A stretch of DNA of 64,000 nucleotides from Bacteroidota bacterium (lineage in GTDB: Bacteria > Bacteroidota > Bacteroidia > Bacteroidales > VadinHA17): assembly GCA_016718875.1 (NCBI GenBank), contig JADKBL010000003.1:62001-126000 (forward strand), in the 5' to 3' direction. The notes below the pieces were generated by a model. That model was given only the letters and a program-made list of their open reading frames with translations. It made no database searches and had not been told where the DNA came from. Position numbers and translations under genes: made by a program. Positions 35,956-46,516 of the stretch are shown here, piece by piece. Each line of letters begins with the position of its first letter. Position 1 is the first letter of the stretch.

Positions 35956-36668
35956 TCATAAAAAATTCTTATCCAGAAACTCCTGGAATTTATCCTTATA
36001 CTGATCCCCGACAGGTATATAAACCTTCCCAAAAATGATTCTGCTTCTGGCAATAGTATCAATCCTGTGCAGGTTGACAATAAAAGATCGATGCACACGC
36101 ATGAATTTTTCAGGAGGAAGCTTGGTCTCGAGAAGCTTAAGGGATGCGAGTGAAAGAATTGGTTTGGGATCATCACGGGTATAAACCTTAACATATTCTT
36201 TAAGGCCCTCTATGTACAGAATATCATCAAAGTTTATCCTCTTGATCTTATAATCTGATTTCAGAAAAGAAATTCATTATTTGCCTCAACCTTTTCAGGA
36301 GGAGCTGTCTCCAGTTTAATGAGCCTTTCCGCCTTATGAACTGCCGTAAGAAATTCTTCATAGCTGAATGGCTTCAGAAGATAATCAACAACATCAAGCT
36401 TAAACCCTTCGAGAGCATATTTCTCATAAGCTGTTGTAAAAATCACCTTAGGTCCCTTTAACATTGACCGTGTAAATTCGATTCCTGATAAATCAGGCAT
36501 CTGTATGTCAATAAAAACCAGATCAACATCCAAGGCTGAAAGAAATCCTGCTGCCTCCAGCGGGTTTTCAAACTTTCCGAGAAGCTTTAACCCTGGTGTT
36601 TTTTCAATATAACCTGTCACAAGCTGAAGAGCAAGGGGCTCATCATCAACTGCAATAACATTTATCAT
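35956..36668 (-). pseudogene. LytTR-family response regulator, frameshifted
   Basis: The N-terminal receiver domain is intact (acidic pocket D8/D9, phosphoacceptor D54 in FIDIQMPD, Thr in FTTAY, Lys in LLKPF). The frame stops at VEANNEFLF, but one base over it continues as a complete LytTR DNA-binding domain (RINFDDILYIEGLKEYVKVY, FMRVHRSFIVNLHRI, ending DKNFL) to a stop at 35956-35958. A single missing base in the AAAA run at 36265-36268 (TTTT on the coding strand) explains the break. Reconstructed length about 237 aa, normal for the family. Start overlaps the kinase stop by 4 nt. Most likely a functional gene with a sequence error. Probable target: neighbouring efflux or envelope genes. Confidence 0.85.
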
Positions 36669-37777
36669 GCCTTTAAGCCTATTTTTAGAACCACATCAAA
36701 GGAATCTTCACTCCTTGTTATCTTAAGGTCATGCTTCCCGGGGAAAAGCAATTCAAGTCTTTTACTAACATTGCCCAGGCCTATCCCGGAAGTATCTACC
36801 ACTGACCCGTTTCCACTTAATGAGAGACTGTTTGAACAATAGAAAATTATTTCATCAGCATCACATGTCATTGTAATACTTATATATGAATTCTCCCTGA
36901 AGCTTATTCCATGTTTAAAAGAGTTTTCAATGAATGGAATAAACAAAAGGGGCGGAATCTTTATATCGTCATACTTCTCCGGGAAGTCCACCTTGAGGCT
37001 AATCCTGTCGCTCATTCTCAGCTTCATCAGATCAATATAATTTGTCATAAATTCTATCTCATTGCTGAGTTTTGTATCACCGCTCTCTGATTCATAGAGC
37101 AGGTAACGCATCAGTTTCGAAAGTTTCAGCACGGCCTTTTGCGAATCTTCTGCATTTATACTGATAAGTGAATAGATATTATTAAGAGTATTAAAAAAGA
37201 AATGTGGGCTGATCTGGTTCTTCAGAAAGGCTAACTCAGAATTCAGCTTTTCGCGTTCAAGTTCTTTCTGAATCTTTTCAATAGCTGAATGGCGTTCAAG
37301 TACCCGCAGTCCAAGGGAAAAGAATACCAGAAATATTGATGTGAAACCATAATTGAACATATGCATCTCCCTGAAGGGTGGTCGTATTGGCATACGCATC
37401 ATAGGACCGGGAGGGCCGGGCTTCTTATCTTCATTAAACTCATGCTGTGGTTTTCCGGAAATTCTACCATCAAACACATATCTGAATATTGTCTGGTTTG
37501 ATTTATCCGAGACAAAATAAAAGAAGAACAAAAGCACTGCAATCGAAAGATAATACTTGTACTTTTTCCCATCAAAAAAATACTTTGGAACCAGGAAGAA
37601 ATAGTTGGTATAGAATATTATACCATTGATTGTTATGTTAATGTAATAAAGCCAAACAAAATCCTGCCCTATATCCCATCTCTTAACAAAATAGAGTGGT
37701 AAACCGATAAGTATTGCCCATGCAAGTAAATGCAGTCCTATAATTAGCTTTTTGCTCTCAAAGAAACCTTTTTTCAT
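36665..37777 (-). CDS. LytS/AlgZ-type sensor histidine kinase
   Basis: The 370-aa protein has an N-terminal membrane part (helices at about 12-30, 40-62, 75-90 and 142-158), a Pro/Met-rich loop (GPPGPMMRMPIRPP) and a cytoplasmic coiled coil. The His_kinase motif QISPHFFFNTLNN follows with H192, and the ATPase domain has IPPLLFIPFIENSFKHGI and GIGLGNVSKRLELLFPG. This is the Bacteroidota four-helix LytS-like form that pairs with LytTR regulators. It overlaps its response regulator by 4 nt. The permease gene upstream is 70 nt away, so one transcript with the efflux genes is possible. Confidence 0.9.
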   Translation of the reverse strand: MKKGFFESKKLIIGLHLLAWAILIGLPLYFVKRWDIGQDFVWLYYINITINGIIFYTNYFFLVPKYFFDGKKYKYYLSIAVLLFFFYFVSDKSNQTIFRYVFDGRISGKPQHEFNEDKKPGPPGPMMRMPIRPPFREMHMFNYGFTSIFLVFFSLGLRVLERHSAIEKIQKELEREKLNSELAFLKNQISPHFFFNTLNNIYSLISINAEDSQKAVLKLSKLMRYLLYESESGDTKLSNEIEFMTNYIDLMKLRMSDRISLKVDFPEKYDDIKIPPLLFIPFIENSFKHGISFRENSYISITMTCDADEIIFYCSNSLSLSGNGSVVDTSGIGLGNVSKRLELLFPGKHDLKITRSEDSFDVVLKIGLKA

Positions 37778-37847
37778 TTTTCCCCTTTTTGTGATTCACC
37801 TGTCAGTCAGGCATTAAGATTATTCAAATTTACATTATTGATATGGA

Positions 37848-39068
37848 TTATTCATATCTGAGTGCATCAATCGGATTCAGACCTGCCGCTTTTTTTGCAG
37901 GATACCATCCAAAAAATACTCCGATTGCAAAACAGACCACAAATGCCAGCACAACTGACCGGGTAGTAACAAAGACCGGGCTATCCATAAGTGAACCTGC
38001 AAGCCTTGCTATAAGATATCCGGATATAATACCCAGTATACCTCCAAGAATACTAAGCAGCATCGATTCAACCAGAAATTGCCACAGAATATCCTTTCCT
38101 CTTCCGCCAATAGACATCCTCAATCCTATTTCGCGGGTCCTTTCCGTTACAGAAACAAACATTATATTCATAATTCCTATCCCTCCAACCAGCAGTGATA
38201 TTCCGGCGATGGCTCCGAGCAGAAGTGTCATAATATCGGTTATTGAAGAAACCGTTTCTATAAGTTCAGACTGTGACATAATCCTGAAATCATTCTCATC
38301 AGATTCTTTCAGTTTATGACTCCTGCGGAGGATTTCTTCAATCTCGGCTATAGCTTCAGCGCTCTTTTCTTCAGTTACAGCAGAAGCATAAATTCCATTT
38401 ATATAATCAATTGCTGCCAGCCTGCGCTGCACTGTGGTATAAGGGGCAAGAATCATATCATCCTGATCCTGCCCCATACCACTCTCACCCTTCTCTTTCA
38501 GTACTCCAATCACCTGAAAAGGAAGATTTTTGATCCTCACTGAAAGCCCGATCGGATCAACATTTTCACCAAAAAGATCTTCCACAACAGTCTGGCCGAG
38601 AAGACATACTTTGGCCATACTTTTGGTCTCCTGTGAATTGAATAGCCTTCCTGTTTCTACCTCAAGTTTCTTTATTGTCAGATATTCTTCACTTATACCA
38701 TAGATTGTTGTCTGTGAATTCTGGTTACCATAAATTACCTGTCCGCTGGCCCTTACTTCAGGTGATACTGATGTTATAGAACCTGCCTCATTGCGGAGAG
38801 CTGTAACATCACTGTATTTAAGGGCCATTGAACCTGAAGATCCAAGGCTGACTCCACCGCGACGCTGCGAATTAGGCATAACCATTACCATATTAGTTCC
38901 CATCGATGACATTTCCTCTCTTATACTCATCTTTGAGCCCTCTCCCAGTGCAAGCATTGCGATTACCGAAGCCACTCCTATTATTATACCCAGCATTGTA
39001 AGAAAAGCTCTCAGCTTATTTCTCAGCAATGCCCTTATTGCTATCCTGAAAAGGTTTGAATAATTCAT
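37848..39068 (-). CDS. MacB-type ABC transporter permease
   Basis: The 406-aa protein has an N-terminal helix (about 20-42, IGVASVIAMLALGEGS just after), a MacB_PCD periplasmic domain to about 240, and three C-terminal helices in an FtsX domain with RTREIGLRMSIGGRGKDILWQFLVESM. It works with the adjacent ATPase, adaptor and TolC homologue as a tripartite system that expels small molecules or peptides from the periplasm. It is 11 nt downstream of the ATPase gene. Ends ALRYE, the usual family terminus. Confidence 0.92.
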   Translation of the reverse strand: MNYSNLFRIAIRALLRNKLRAFLTMLGIIIGVASVIAMLALGEGSKMSIREEMSSMGTNMVMVMPNSQRRGGVSLGSSGSMALKYSDVTALRNEAGSITSVSPEVRASGQVIYGNQNSQTTIYGISEEYLTIKKLEVETGRLFNSQETKSMAKVCLLGQTVVEDLFGENVDPIGLSVRIKNLPFQVIGVLKEKGESGMGQDQDDMILAPYTTVQRRLAAIDYINGIYASAVTEEKSAEAIAEIEEILRRSHKLKESDENDFRIMSQSELIETVSSITDIMTLLLGAIAGISLLVGGIGIMNIMFVSVTERTREIGLRMSIGGRGKDILWQFLVESMLLSILGGILGIISGYLIARLAGSLMDSPVFVTTRSVVLAFVVCFAIGVFFGWYPAKKAAGLNPIDALRYE

Positions 39069-39079
39069 TTTCCGATTTT

Positions 39080-39832
39080 TTACATTTCATCAAATTCCTC
39101 AGCCGGCAGGGATTTCAACATATCACGTGCATAAAGTCTTTCATTTACCTGTGATTCTTTCTGGATTCTTCCATCTCTGAAAATGACATTCCGTGTTGCA
39201 AACCTTGCAATATCGGGCTCATGTGTTACATAAACAATAGTTCTTCCCTTCTCATTCAGGCTCTGGAAAAGTTCCATTATTTCGAATGATGTCCTGGTAT
39301 CGAGATTACCCGTTGGTTCGTCTGCCAGTATAATTCGGGGATCATTAACCAGTGAACGTGCAATGGCAACACGCTGCTGCTGGCCACCGGAAAGCTGATT
39401 CGGCATGTGCTTCATCCTGTCCGCAAGTCCTACAGATTCGAGAGCCGCAATTGCTCTCTCTTTTCTTTCCTTTGAACGGATCTTATTATTGTAGAACAGA
39501 GGGAGTTCTACATTTTCCAGTGCAGTAGTCCGGGGTAACAGATTATATGCCTGGAAGACAAATCCCAGCTTGTTATTGCGAAGCCTTGCAAGGGCATCCC
39601 TGTCAAGAGTGTTTATATTCACACCATCAAAATCATATTCCCCTCCGGTTGGTTTATCAAGGCATCCTAAAATATTGAGCATTGTCGATTTTCCTGAACC
39701 GCTAACTCCCATTATTGCTACGAATTCCCCATCATCTATTTTCATGTCAACTCCCCTGAGGGCATGAACCATAACCTCACCTACCTGATAGTCTTTTTTA
39801 AGACCTTTTATTTCGATTATAATATTTTTCAT
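39080..39832 (-). CDS. MacB/LolD-type ABC transporter ATPase
   Basis: The 250-aa protein has Walker A GVSGSGKST (42-50), Q-loop FQAYN (Q94), signature LSGGQ (147-151), Walker B ILADEP (D171, E172) and a switch His in VTHEPD. The pattern matches the MacB/LolD subfamily. It supplies ATP hydrolysis for the permease encoded 11 nt downstream. A short C-terminal extension of about 20 residues (LPAEEFDEM at the end) is beyond the core fold. Confidence 0.95.
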   Translation of the reverse strand: MKNIIIEIKGLKKDYQVGEVMVHALRGVDMKIDDGEFVAIMGVSGSGKSTMLNILGCLDKPTGGEYDFDGVNINTLDRDALARLRNNKLGFVFQAYNLLPRTTALENVELPLFYNNKIRSKERKERAIAALESVGLADRMKHMPNQLSGGQQQRVAIARSLVNDPRIILADEPTGNLDTRTSFEIMELFQSLNEKGRTIVYVTHEPDIARFATRNVIFRDGRIQKESQVNERLYARDMLKSLPAEEFDEM

Positions 39833-39866
39833 GATTTCGGTTTTTTAATACCCGTATTTTTAATTA

Positions 39867-41111
39867 TCAGAATGGGAATGGTCCGGGAGGTCCGTTATTA
39901 GTCTTTTCCGTGCTCTCTTTCTTTGCTCCCGTATTCATTGCATAAACCACCTCATCTCCCACTTTAAGTCCTGAAAGGATCTCAACAGATGAACCGTTGT
40001 CAATTCCGGTAGTGATCATCACAGGGCGGATGAGACCATTTTCATCCTTGATCCATATATTTTTTTTATTCAGGACATCAGCATCATTGGCAGTTCTCAT
40101 GACAGGAGGAGGTATACTACCTGCATTTTCAGGTCCCTCTCTCATTTTTGACTCCCTTTCTTTGGCCATTTTAGCCAGCCATGACTGATCGGGTGTAAAA
40201 CGTACTGCCTTTCCTGCAATGATAATTGTGTTTTCTTTTTCCTCAACATAGATAATTGTGCTTGCAGTCATCCCCGGCATAAGTTTTTTATCCGGGTTTG
40301 GGGCACTTATAATTACAACGTATGTTACTACATTATTGGTTGTTACAGGCTGCAACCTGACCTGGGATACTGAACCTTCAAAGTTCATATCGGGATAAGC
40401 ATCGACAGTGAATTCAACTCTCTGACCCTCTTTAACCTTTCCTATATCTGCCTCATCAACACTTGTCTGCACCTCCATCCTGGTAAGGTCATTTACAATT
40501 GTGAAGAGTGTGGGAGTATTGAAACTTGCTGCAACTGTCTGCCCTTCTTCTACTGCCCTGTTCAGAACAACACCGTCAATAGGTGAAAGGACTGTTGCAT
40601 ATTCCAGATTTACCTTTGCCCGTGTAAGTGCAGACCTGGAATTACTGAGAGCTGCTTTTGAGTTTTCGTAATTGTACACAGCCTGGTCAAAGTCAGTCTG
40701 GGCAATCAGGTTCTTATCATAAAGCGGTTTAAGACGCTTATAGGTTGCTTCCTGAAAATTAAGCTGAGCCTGAGCCTGGTCAACACTTGCCTGGCTCTGC
40801 TCCAGCTGAGCCTTTAAGGGAGTTTCATCAAGTCGCGCCAGAACCTGTCCCTGTCTCACATTATCATTGAAATCAACATATACGTGCTGAATTATTCCTG
40901 ATACCTGGGTACCAACTTCCACTGTGGTTATGGCTTCAATTGTTCCTGTTGCTGTAACAGTATTTGTTATTGCTCCCCTTTCGGCTTTAACTGTATCGAA
41001 AGTTACAGCTCCCTCCTTTTTTGCGAATGGCTTTAGTGCAATAATTACTATAGCAGAAACTACTAATGCCCCTGTTATAATTAATATATTTCTTTTCATT
41101 TTGCTTTTCAT
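39867..41111 (-). CDS. Periplasmic adaptor (MacA/HlyD family)
   Basis: The 414-aa protein has an N-terminal membrane anchor (about 8-25), lipoyl halves (TVEVGTQVSGIIQHVYVDFND and ATVLSPIDGVVLNRAVEEGQTV), an alpha-hairpin between them (about 95-170) and beta-barrel/MP domains. Such adaptors link the MacB permease to TolC. A Pro/Met-rich insert near about residue 320 and a Pro-rich C-terminus (PPGPFPF) are low-complexity. The start overlaps the TolC-type gene by 4 nt. Confidence 0.92.
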   Translation of the reverse strand: MKSKMKRNILIITGALVVSAIVIIALKPFAKKEGAVTFDTVKAERGAITNTVTATGTIEAITTVEVGTQVSGIIQHVYVDFNDNVRQGQVLARLDETPLKAQLEQSQASVDQAQAQLNFQEATYKRLKPLYDKNLIAQTDFDQAVYNYENSKAALSNSRSALTRAKVNLEYATVLSPIDGVVLNRAVEEGQTVAASFNTPTLFTIVNDLTRMEVQTSVDEADIGKVKEGQRVEFTVDAYPDMNFEGSVSQVRLQPVTTNNVVTYVVIISAPNPDKKLMPGMTASTIIYVEEKENTIIIAGKAVRFTPDQSWLAKMAKERESKMREGPENAGSIPPPVMRTANDADVLNKKNIWIKDENGLIRPVMITTGIDNGSSVEILSGLKVGDEVVYAMNTGAKKESTEKTNNGPPGPFPF

Positions 41112-42445
41112 TTTTTTATTGTCTGAAATGATAATGGAACTCCTTCATAAAAATCAAGTACCTTATAACTGAAGATCAGGTTGTATTTCGACTGCAGAAG
41201 CTTACTCTCCGCATAAATAAGGTTTGTTTTGGAAACCAGGTAGTCAACAGAGTTTATTAAACCCTGAATGAACTTCTCTTCAGCAAGTGATGTTGATTCA
41301 AGAGTAGCCTGAAAGTTCTCAATGCTTGCCTCATATTCAACCTGTGCCGAAGTAACATCAAGACATGCCTGTTCAATGTTTTTTCTAAGTTGATTTCGTG
41401 TATCCAGCTCAGTCAATTCTGCATCACTGTAGCTAAGTTTTGCAACTTCAACTGTTGTTTTTACCTGCTTCTTCTGATATATCGGTATTGAAAGAGACAG
41501 ACCCGCAGTCGGATAGAGTCCGTCATTTAGCTGATTAGAATAAGCACCATTGGCCTCGCTTGAAAATCCTGTCGATATTCCGGCACTGGCAGTTAGTGAA
41601 GGGAAATAACCTGCACGTGCAATTTTTTCATCCAGTCCTGCTATCTCCTTATTGAGTGAAGCACTTTTTATCTGTGGCTTTATTGTCAGGGCTGTTTCAT
41701 AAACTTTCCATACATCCGGAATTCTCTTCCCGAAGAGTAATGTATCCATATCAGGATGAGCTATTTCAAAATTATTAACGGAAGGCAACTCCATAAGCTG
41801 CATCAGGGTTACCCTTGCAATTGCATACTGCTTTTCAGAGTTTGCAAGTGTAAGCTTTTCATTTGCAAGCTGTGACCTGACCTGTGAATAGTCTGCAACT
41901 GAGATAACCTTCAGATTAAGACGTTCACCTGCAAGCCGGAGCTGTTCTTCAGTTGATTCAATCTGCTTATTACTGTTCTTAACCTGTTCCTCTGAATATA
42001 GTACCTGCAGGAATGCATCCAGGATATTAAGGCTTATTCCCTCCTTAGTGGTCTCTAGCTGGTATTCACTGCTCCGGATGTCGAGCTGCGACTGTTTTAT
42101 CTGGTTACTCAGACGCGATCCGTTATATAATGTTACACCGGAACTTACTGAATAACCCGAACCAGTTGCAAAAGAATAACCAGACACCCCTGATGTACTG
42201 TTCCTGCTCCAGCCAAAATTCTGATTAGCAGAACCATTTACAGAAGGAAATCGCTGTGCCTTTGACTGATCATAATAAAGTTGTGACCTTGATGTTGAAT
42301 TCTCACTTTTCCTGACCTGGATATTCTGATCAAGAGCAAATTGAATACACTCTTCCAGAGTCCAGATACTGTCCTGCTGAGCTGAAACCGGTATGCTGAA
42401 TGTCAGGCTGATTATAATTGCTGCTGCTATATGTTTTCGTAACAT
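41108..42445 (-). CDS. TolC-family outer membrane efflux protein
   Basis: About 445 aa from MLRKHIAAA at 42445, giving a signal ending VSAQ; an ATG at 42466 adds seven residues. Two TolC repeats rich in coiled coil are visible: QLYYDQSKAQRFPSVNGSANQN in the first and ARAGYFPSLTASAGISTGF in the second. It forms the outer-membrane channel of the MacAB-type pump. First gene of the operon TolC-MacA-ATPase-permease, all on the minus strand with overlaps or short gaps. Confidence 0.92.
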   Translation of the reverse strand: MLRKHIAAAIIISLTFSIPVSAQQDSIWTLEECIQFALDQNIQVRKSENSTSRSQLYYDQSKAQRFPSVNGSANQNFGWSRNSTSGVSGYSFATGSGYSVSSGVTLYNGSRLSNQIKQSQLDIRSSEYQLETTKEGISLNILDAFLQVLYSEEQVKNSNKQIESTEEQLRLAGERLNLKVISVADYSQVRSQLANEKLTLANSEKQYAIARVTLMQLMELPSVNNFEIAHPDMDTLLFGKRIPDVWKVYETALTIKPQIKSASLNKEIAGLDEKIARAGYFPSLTASAGISTGFSSEANGAYSNQLNDGLYPTAGLSLSIPIYQKKQVKTTVEVAKLSYSDAELTELDTRNQLRKNIEQACLDVTSAQVEYEASIENFQATLESTSLAEEKFIQGLINSVDYLVSKTNLIYAESKLLQSKYNLIFSYKVLDFYEGVPLSFQTIKK

Positions 42446-42561
42446 TTTACTTTCCTTTTTATTCAAAAGTAAAGCAGCAATAGCCCTGAATAAAATAATA
42501 TAGATATACAGCCATTTTTTGTCTACAGGGACCTGATTTTTATGTATCAGGTTTTACTTCC

Positions 42562-43374
42562 TCATCTGGCCGATTCATTAACCTGTATAAGTAAAGTATC
42601 CGAGTTCATACCAGTAAAAATTCCATAGCCGTTTGTGATACTTGTTGAAGGATTTGTAAGATTCTGTGAGCTTGATTCCGTTTCATCATAAAGTGATGCG
42701 TAGTCTGGTAGAACGTGGAAAAGAATTACACGGTGTTTCCCGAAATACTGAAACTCCTGTGGTCGGATTTCAATCCCCTGTGAATTAGTGGGTCGCTTAC
42801 GGAACATAAAACCTCTGTCAGGAATACTGTCATTCAGTTCCCTCACAGGATCAGGATCCTCCTCCATGCATTCAATAACTACAAGATAATAGGAATCATC
42901 ATCATTGGTCCATGTAAGATACACGGGTTCAGGCATCTGGAATGACCCCATCTGCCCCATTGATCCGCTGGTCATCCTCATCACACTAATCTTATTATCT
43001 GATATTGTGAAATCAACAGGCTTATTGGGCACAGATGTCGTTGCAATTACATTTTTTGAGTTATATAAAAAAGAGAGCCTGTAATCTGCTTCATTCACTT
43101 TTATTAAACTATCAGAATAGATGCCATCACCTGATGGTGTAAGGGTGTGGCTGACTCCACCCGATATAAGCAATACTTCCAGATTATTTATATCATCTGT
43201 GGCATAATCAACATCTGACGAGAATGGGATCTGTCTGGAGATTTTAACTAAAGGAGTTTCTCCCGGGCTCAGGTAGGATTCAATTACAGGAATGTCGGTA
43301 AAAGGTGAATTCTTTTTTTCACATGAAACACCAACTGTCAATAAGATAAGCAGAATAAATAATGAGTGTTTCAT
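42562..43374 (-). CDS. DUF4249 lipoprotein, TonB-receptor partner
   Basis: The 270-aa protein has a lipoprotein signal (MKHSLFILLILLTVGVSC, C18) and a beta-rich body typical of DUF4249 (PVIESYLSPGETPLVKISRQIPF, YLTWTNDDDSYYLVVIE). Members are encoded directly after a TonB-dependent receptor and probably work with it at the outer membrane. The start lies 1 nt after the receptor stop. Ligand unknown. Confidence 0.85.
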   Translation of the reverse strand: MKHSLFILLILLTVGVSCEKKNSPFTDIPVIESYLSPGETPLVKISRQIPFSSDVDYATDDINNLEVLLISGGVSHTLTPSGDGIYSDSLIKVNEADYRLSFLYNSKNVIATTSVPNKPVDFTISDNKISVMRMTSGSMGQMGSFQMPEPVYLTWTNDDDSYYLVVIECMEEDPDPVRELNDSIPDRGFMFRKRPTNSQGIEIRPQEFQYFGKHRVILFHVLPDYASLYDETESSSQNLTNPSTSITNGYGIFTGMNSDTLLIQVNESAR

Positions 43375-43375
43375 A

Positions 43376-46300
43376 TTATCTCAGTTTAAGGGAAAGAGTA
43401 ACATTAGGCGTAAAGCCCAGGTAATTTATATTTGTTTCAATGATCTCTCCATCCGCAATAGTAAATTGTTTATACCAGGTATTGAGGTGGTTGTAAACAT
43501 TAAAAATTGAGAAACCAATGTACCCGATCTCTCTTCTGCGTTTCTGGCCCCGGAGACCGGCCAGCAGCTTGTAGGTTGCAGATATATCAAGTCTGTGATA
43601 ATCAGGCAGCCTGAGGCTGTTTTTTTCAGTCACTGTGAAAAAATCCTTTGAAGATCCTCCGAGCAGGTCAATAGAATAAGCTCCGGATGGAGCAGTATAA
43701 GGCCTTCCTGTTGCAAAGATCCAGTTTGCAGAAAAATCAAACCTTCTGTAATTGTAAAGGCCTACGATTTTGAATTCATGCCTGACATCCTGATTGGCCG
43801 AGTAATAATCTCCTGAGTACTCATCAAAATGATTCATTGCTTCACCTATTGTATAACTCACCCAACCGTTCAGATCGCCATATTTCTTCTGAAAAGTAAT
43901 TCAAACCCCTTTGAATAGCCATAACCCACAAAAAATTCTCATTGTAATTCACCCCCATAGGGCTGGCATTAATCCTCAATGAATGTTCTGTAAGATCGGT
44001 GATCTTCTTATAGTACATCTCTCCGCTCAGAAGGTAAACCGCAGTCTCATAAGATAATCCGGCTGTAAAATGAATAGAGGAACTTACAGGAACATAATCC
44101 CCGTCAGCCAAAATCCAGAAATCCTTGCTCCCCGACATTATATCCTCGCGTGTGACCCTGTTGGCAAACTGGTAATATTTACCGGTGGCTGCCTTAAATA
44201 CCAGATTGTCGGTAATTGAGTATGAACCAGATAATCTGGGCTCAAAATAATTTTTCCCGGTAATTTCATAATAGCTGCTCCTGATACCTGGTATAATCCT
44301 GAGCTTGTCCTTAAGCATTTTAAACTCGTTCTGGACATATCCCCCGGCAAGCAGCCCGTAGTCGTGCCGGTCCAGAATTGTAGAGGTATCACTCTGCGCA
44401 TAAGTGTATTTGATATCAAACTGTGTTCCGAAGAGGCCGAACTGCAACTTGCTGAAATTGAACATATCCACCTGATAATCTGATTTAAGGCTGTAATCCC
44501 TGAGGTCGTTGTTCTCAAAAACACCAGTACGGGTTGTCACGGCATCAAGATCTTCATTAAAAATTGTCCTCTCCTGCGAACGGTCTCTGTTGCTGTAATA
44601 GTTCGAATAACTTAGTACAGTATTTCCGTATAACTTCGGGCTCCATTTCCGGCCCCACCTGAGGCTGCTGCCAATATTGCCATACCTCGTAAGGTCGGTT
44701 GAGTTCATGCTGAAGTTTGCATTACGCTGGCCGAATGTTGGAGTCTCTGCATTAAAGCCATTATCAAGCATATCCGTTCCATTATATACACTTAAGGAAA
44801 TAATGTCATTTGTCCCGGGATGCCAGGTAAGCTTGCCGTTCAGATCATAGAAATATGATTTTATTTTCGCTTCCTGAGTAAACCTTCCGCCGGGTCCCTC
44901 TCCCAAGGGAGCAGAAGCCTTTGTTTGTGAACTCTTTCCAAATTTCTCTGAAATATAGTCATAAATCGGGCCCTGATAAGATCTCCTGAATGCCAGAAAT
45001 CCTGTAAGATTTTCTGCAATAGGCCCTTCAGTATACAGGTTTGCACTAAGAAGACTGATGTCCCCGCCGATATTGAATCTTTTCTGGTTACCCTCCTTAC
45101 TTGTAATCTCAGTTACACTTGATAGACGTCCCCAAATTTTGATTCAAAGCCTCCTTTGAAAAGCTGGACATCTTTCAGTGCATTTGAATTAAAGGCGCTG
45201 AAGAATCCGTAAAGATGGTCAACATGGTATACTGTAAATCCGTCGTAGAGAACCAGATTCTGATCCGGTGTTCCTCCTCTGACATACAACCCTGATGATG
45301 ACTCATTTGAAGCGCTTATTCCGGGCATAAGCTGGAATGACCTCATCACATCCCTTTCACCTACACCCGGAAGTTGCTCGAGTTTTCTGGGTGTTATCTT
45401 AACAGCATTTACACTCTCCTTCTTTGCCATAACGAACTCTTCCTTTGCAGCGGTAATTGTTACTCCCTGAAGTGCCTGAATGCCTGGCTTTATTTCAATA
45501 TTCAACTCACTTTTAGGTGATGCCGGAGTAAGAAAGACCTCAGTTGTGGTATACCCAACATACTGGACAACAAGTGTACTGGTATCGGTTGGGACCTTAA
45601 CAAGCGTAAATAATCCGTCATTGTTTGAGGTTGTTCCTATTATTGTACCCTTAACCTGGACAGATGAAAAAGGAAGAGCTTCTCCTGTGAGTTTATCAGA
45701 GATTTTTCCGGACATGGTGAAATTAAAACCTGAAGGTGGTCCGAAAAATGTTTTAACTGCTTTTACCCCGGATTCCTCCTTTTCGCTCTCTTCATCCTTA
45801 TTCTCTTCCTCATAGAAAGTTCCTGTCTCATCCTTTACAACCGGATCATAAGCAACAGTTGTCTCCTTAAAAGTGCTTAGCAAACCCGATCCTGCAACCA
45901 TACCGGAAGAATCAGGAACATATAATCTAATATGCGAAAATGTGTTATATAACATATTTTCTTCAATGTCAGTCTGGGTTATTTTGTCATCTTCAACACT
46001 GAAAAACAGATTGGTATGCCCGTATTTGAATGAGTTGGTCAGCAGGCTGGTAAGTGCAGGGAGACACTGGAGTTCTTTTTTTGTATTAATACCGGGATTA
46101 GGGATATAAACAAACTTGTAGTTTGAAAACTGAGGTTGCTTTCTCAGAGTATCCCGCTGGTACATTTGTTCAGCAGTTTGATTTTCCCTGCCGAGTAAGA
46201 AAATGAACGGACGCTTAAGTGACACATAGTCACTGTCGGATGTAAAGCACAGGTACTGAAAATAACATTCATTCCCCGGGGAGTTGAAAGAATATGTTCT

Positions 46301-46399
46301 GTACTGGCTCGATACCTTCTGACCGGTTAGAAGAAACAATAAAACTGAAAAAATGAGTATTTCCCGGTAAGGATATTTAAACCTGCTTCTATAATGCAT
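43376..46399 (-). pseudogene. TonB-dependent receptor with carboxypeptidase-like domain, three frame lesions
   Basis: One receptor of about 1000 aa is split over three frames. The first (46399-45113) has a signal ending VSSQ, about 190 residues of unassigned domain, a carboxypeptidase-like repeat (GKISDKLTGEALPFSSVQVKG), and a plug with LYVRGGTPDQNLVLYDG. The barrel continues in a second frame to 43842, then a third to 43376 ending LSLKLR. Lesions are single missing bases: CCCC at 45130-45133 (restoring KFGGRLSSVTEI), AAAAAA at 43930-43935 (restoring NENFFVGYGYS) and TTT near 43883-43885 (restoring KYGDLNGWVSYTIG). It should take up a substrate together with the DUF4249 lipoprotein downstream. 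Intact conservation across each lesion favours sequencing error. Confidence 0.85.
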
Positions 46400-46516
46400 A
46401 TGCCCATAAATAGGATAAGCAGTAAATGTAGGTTCAGTGTTTTACCGTAAAAAATAAAATCAACCAAACAGGGTTATTTATATATGAATCCCCGGTATTT
46501 ATCAGCGGATTCAGAA

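Noticed and set aside
35943..36194. Minus-strand frame of 83 codons at the regulator end
   Set aside because: It is out of phase with the LytTR domain, which is readable in another frame of the same strand.
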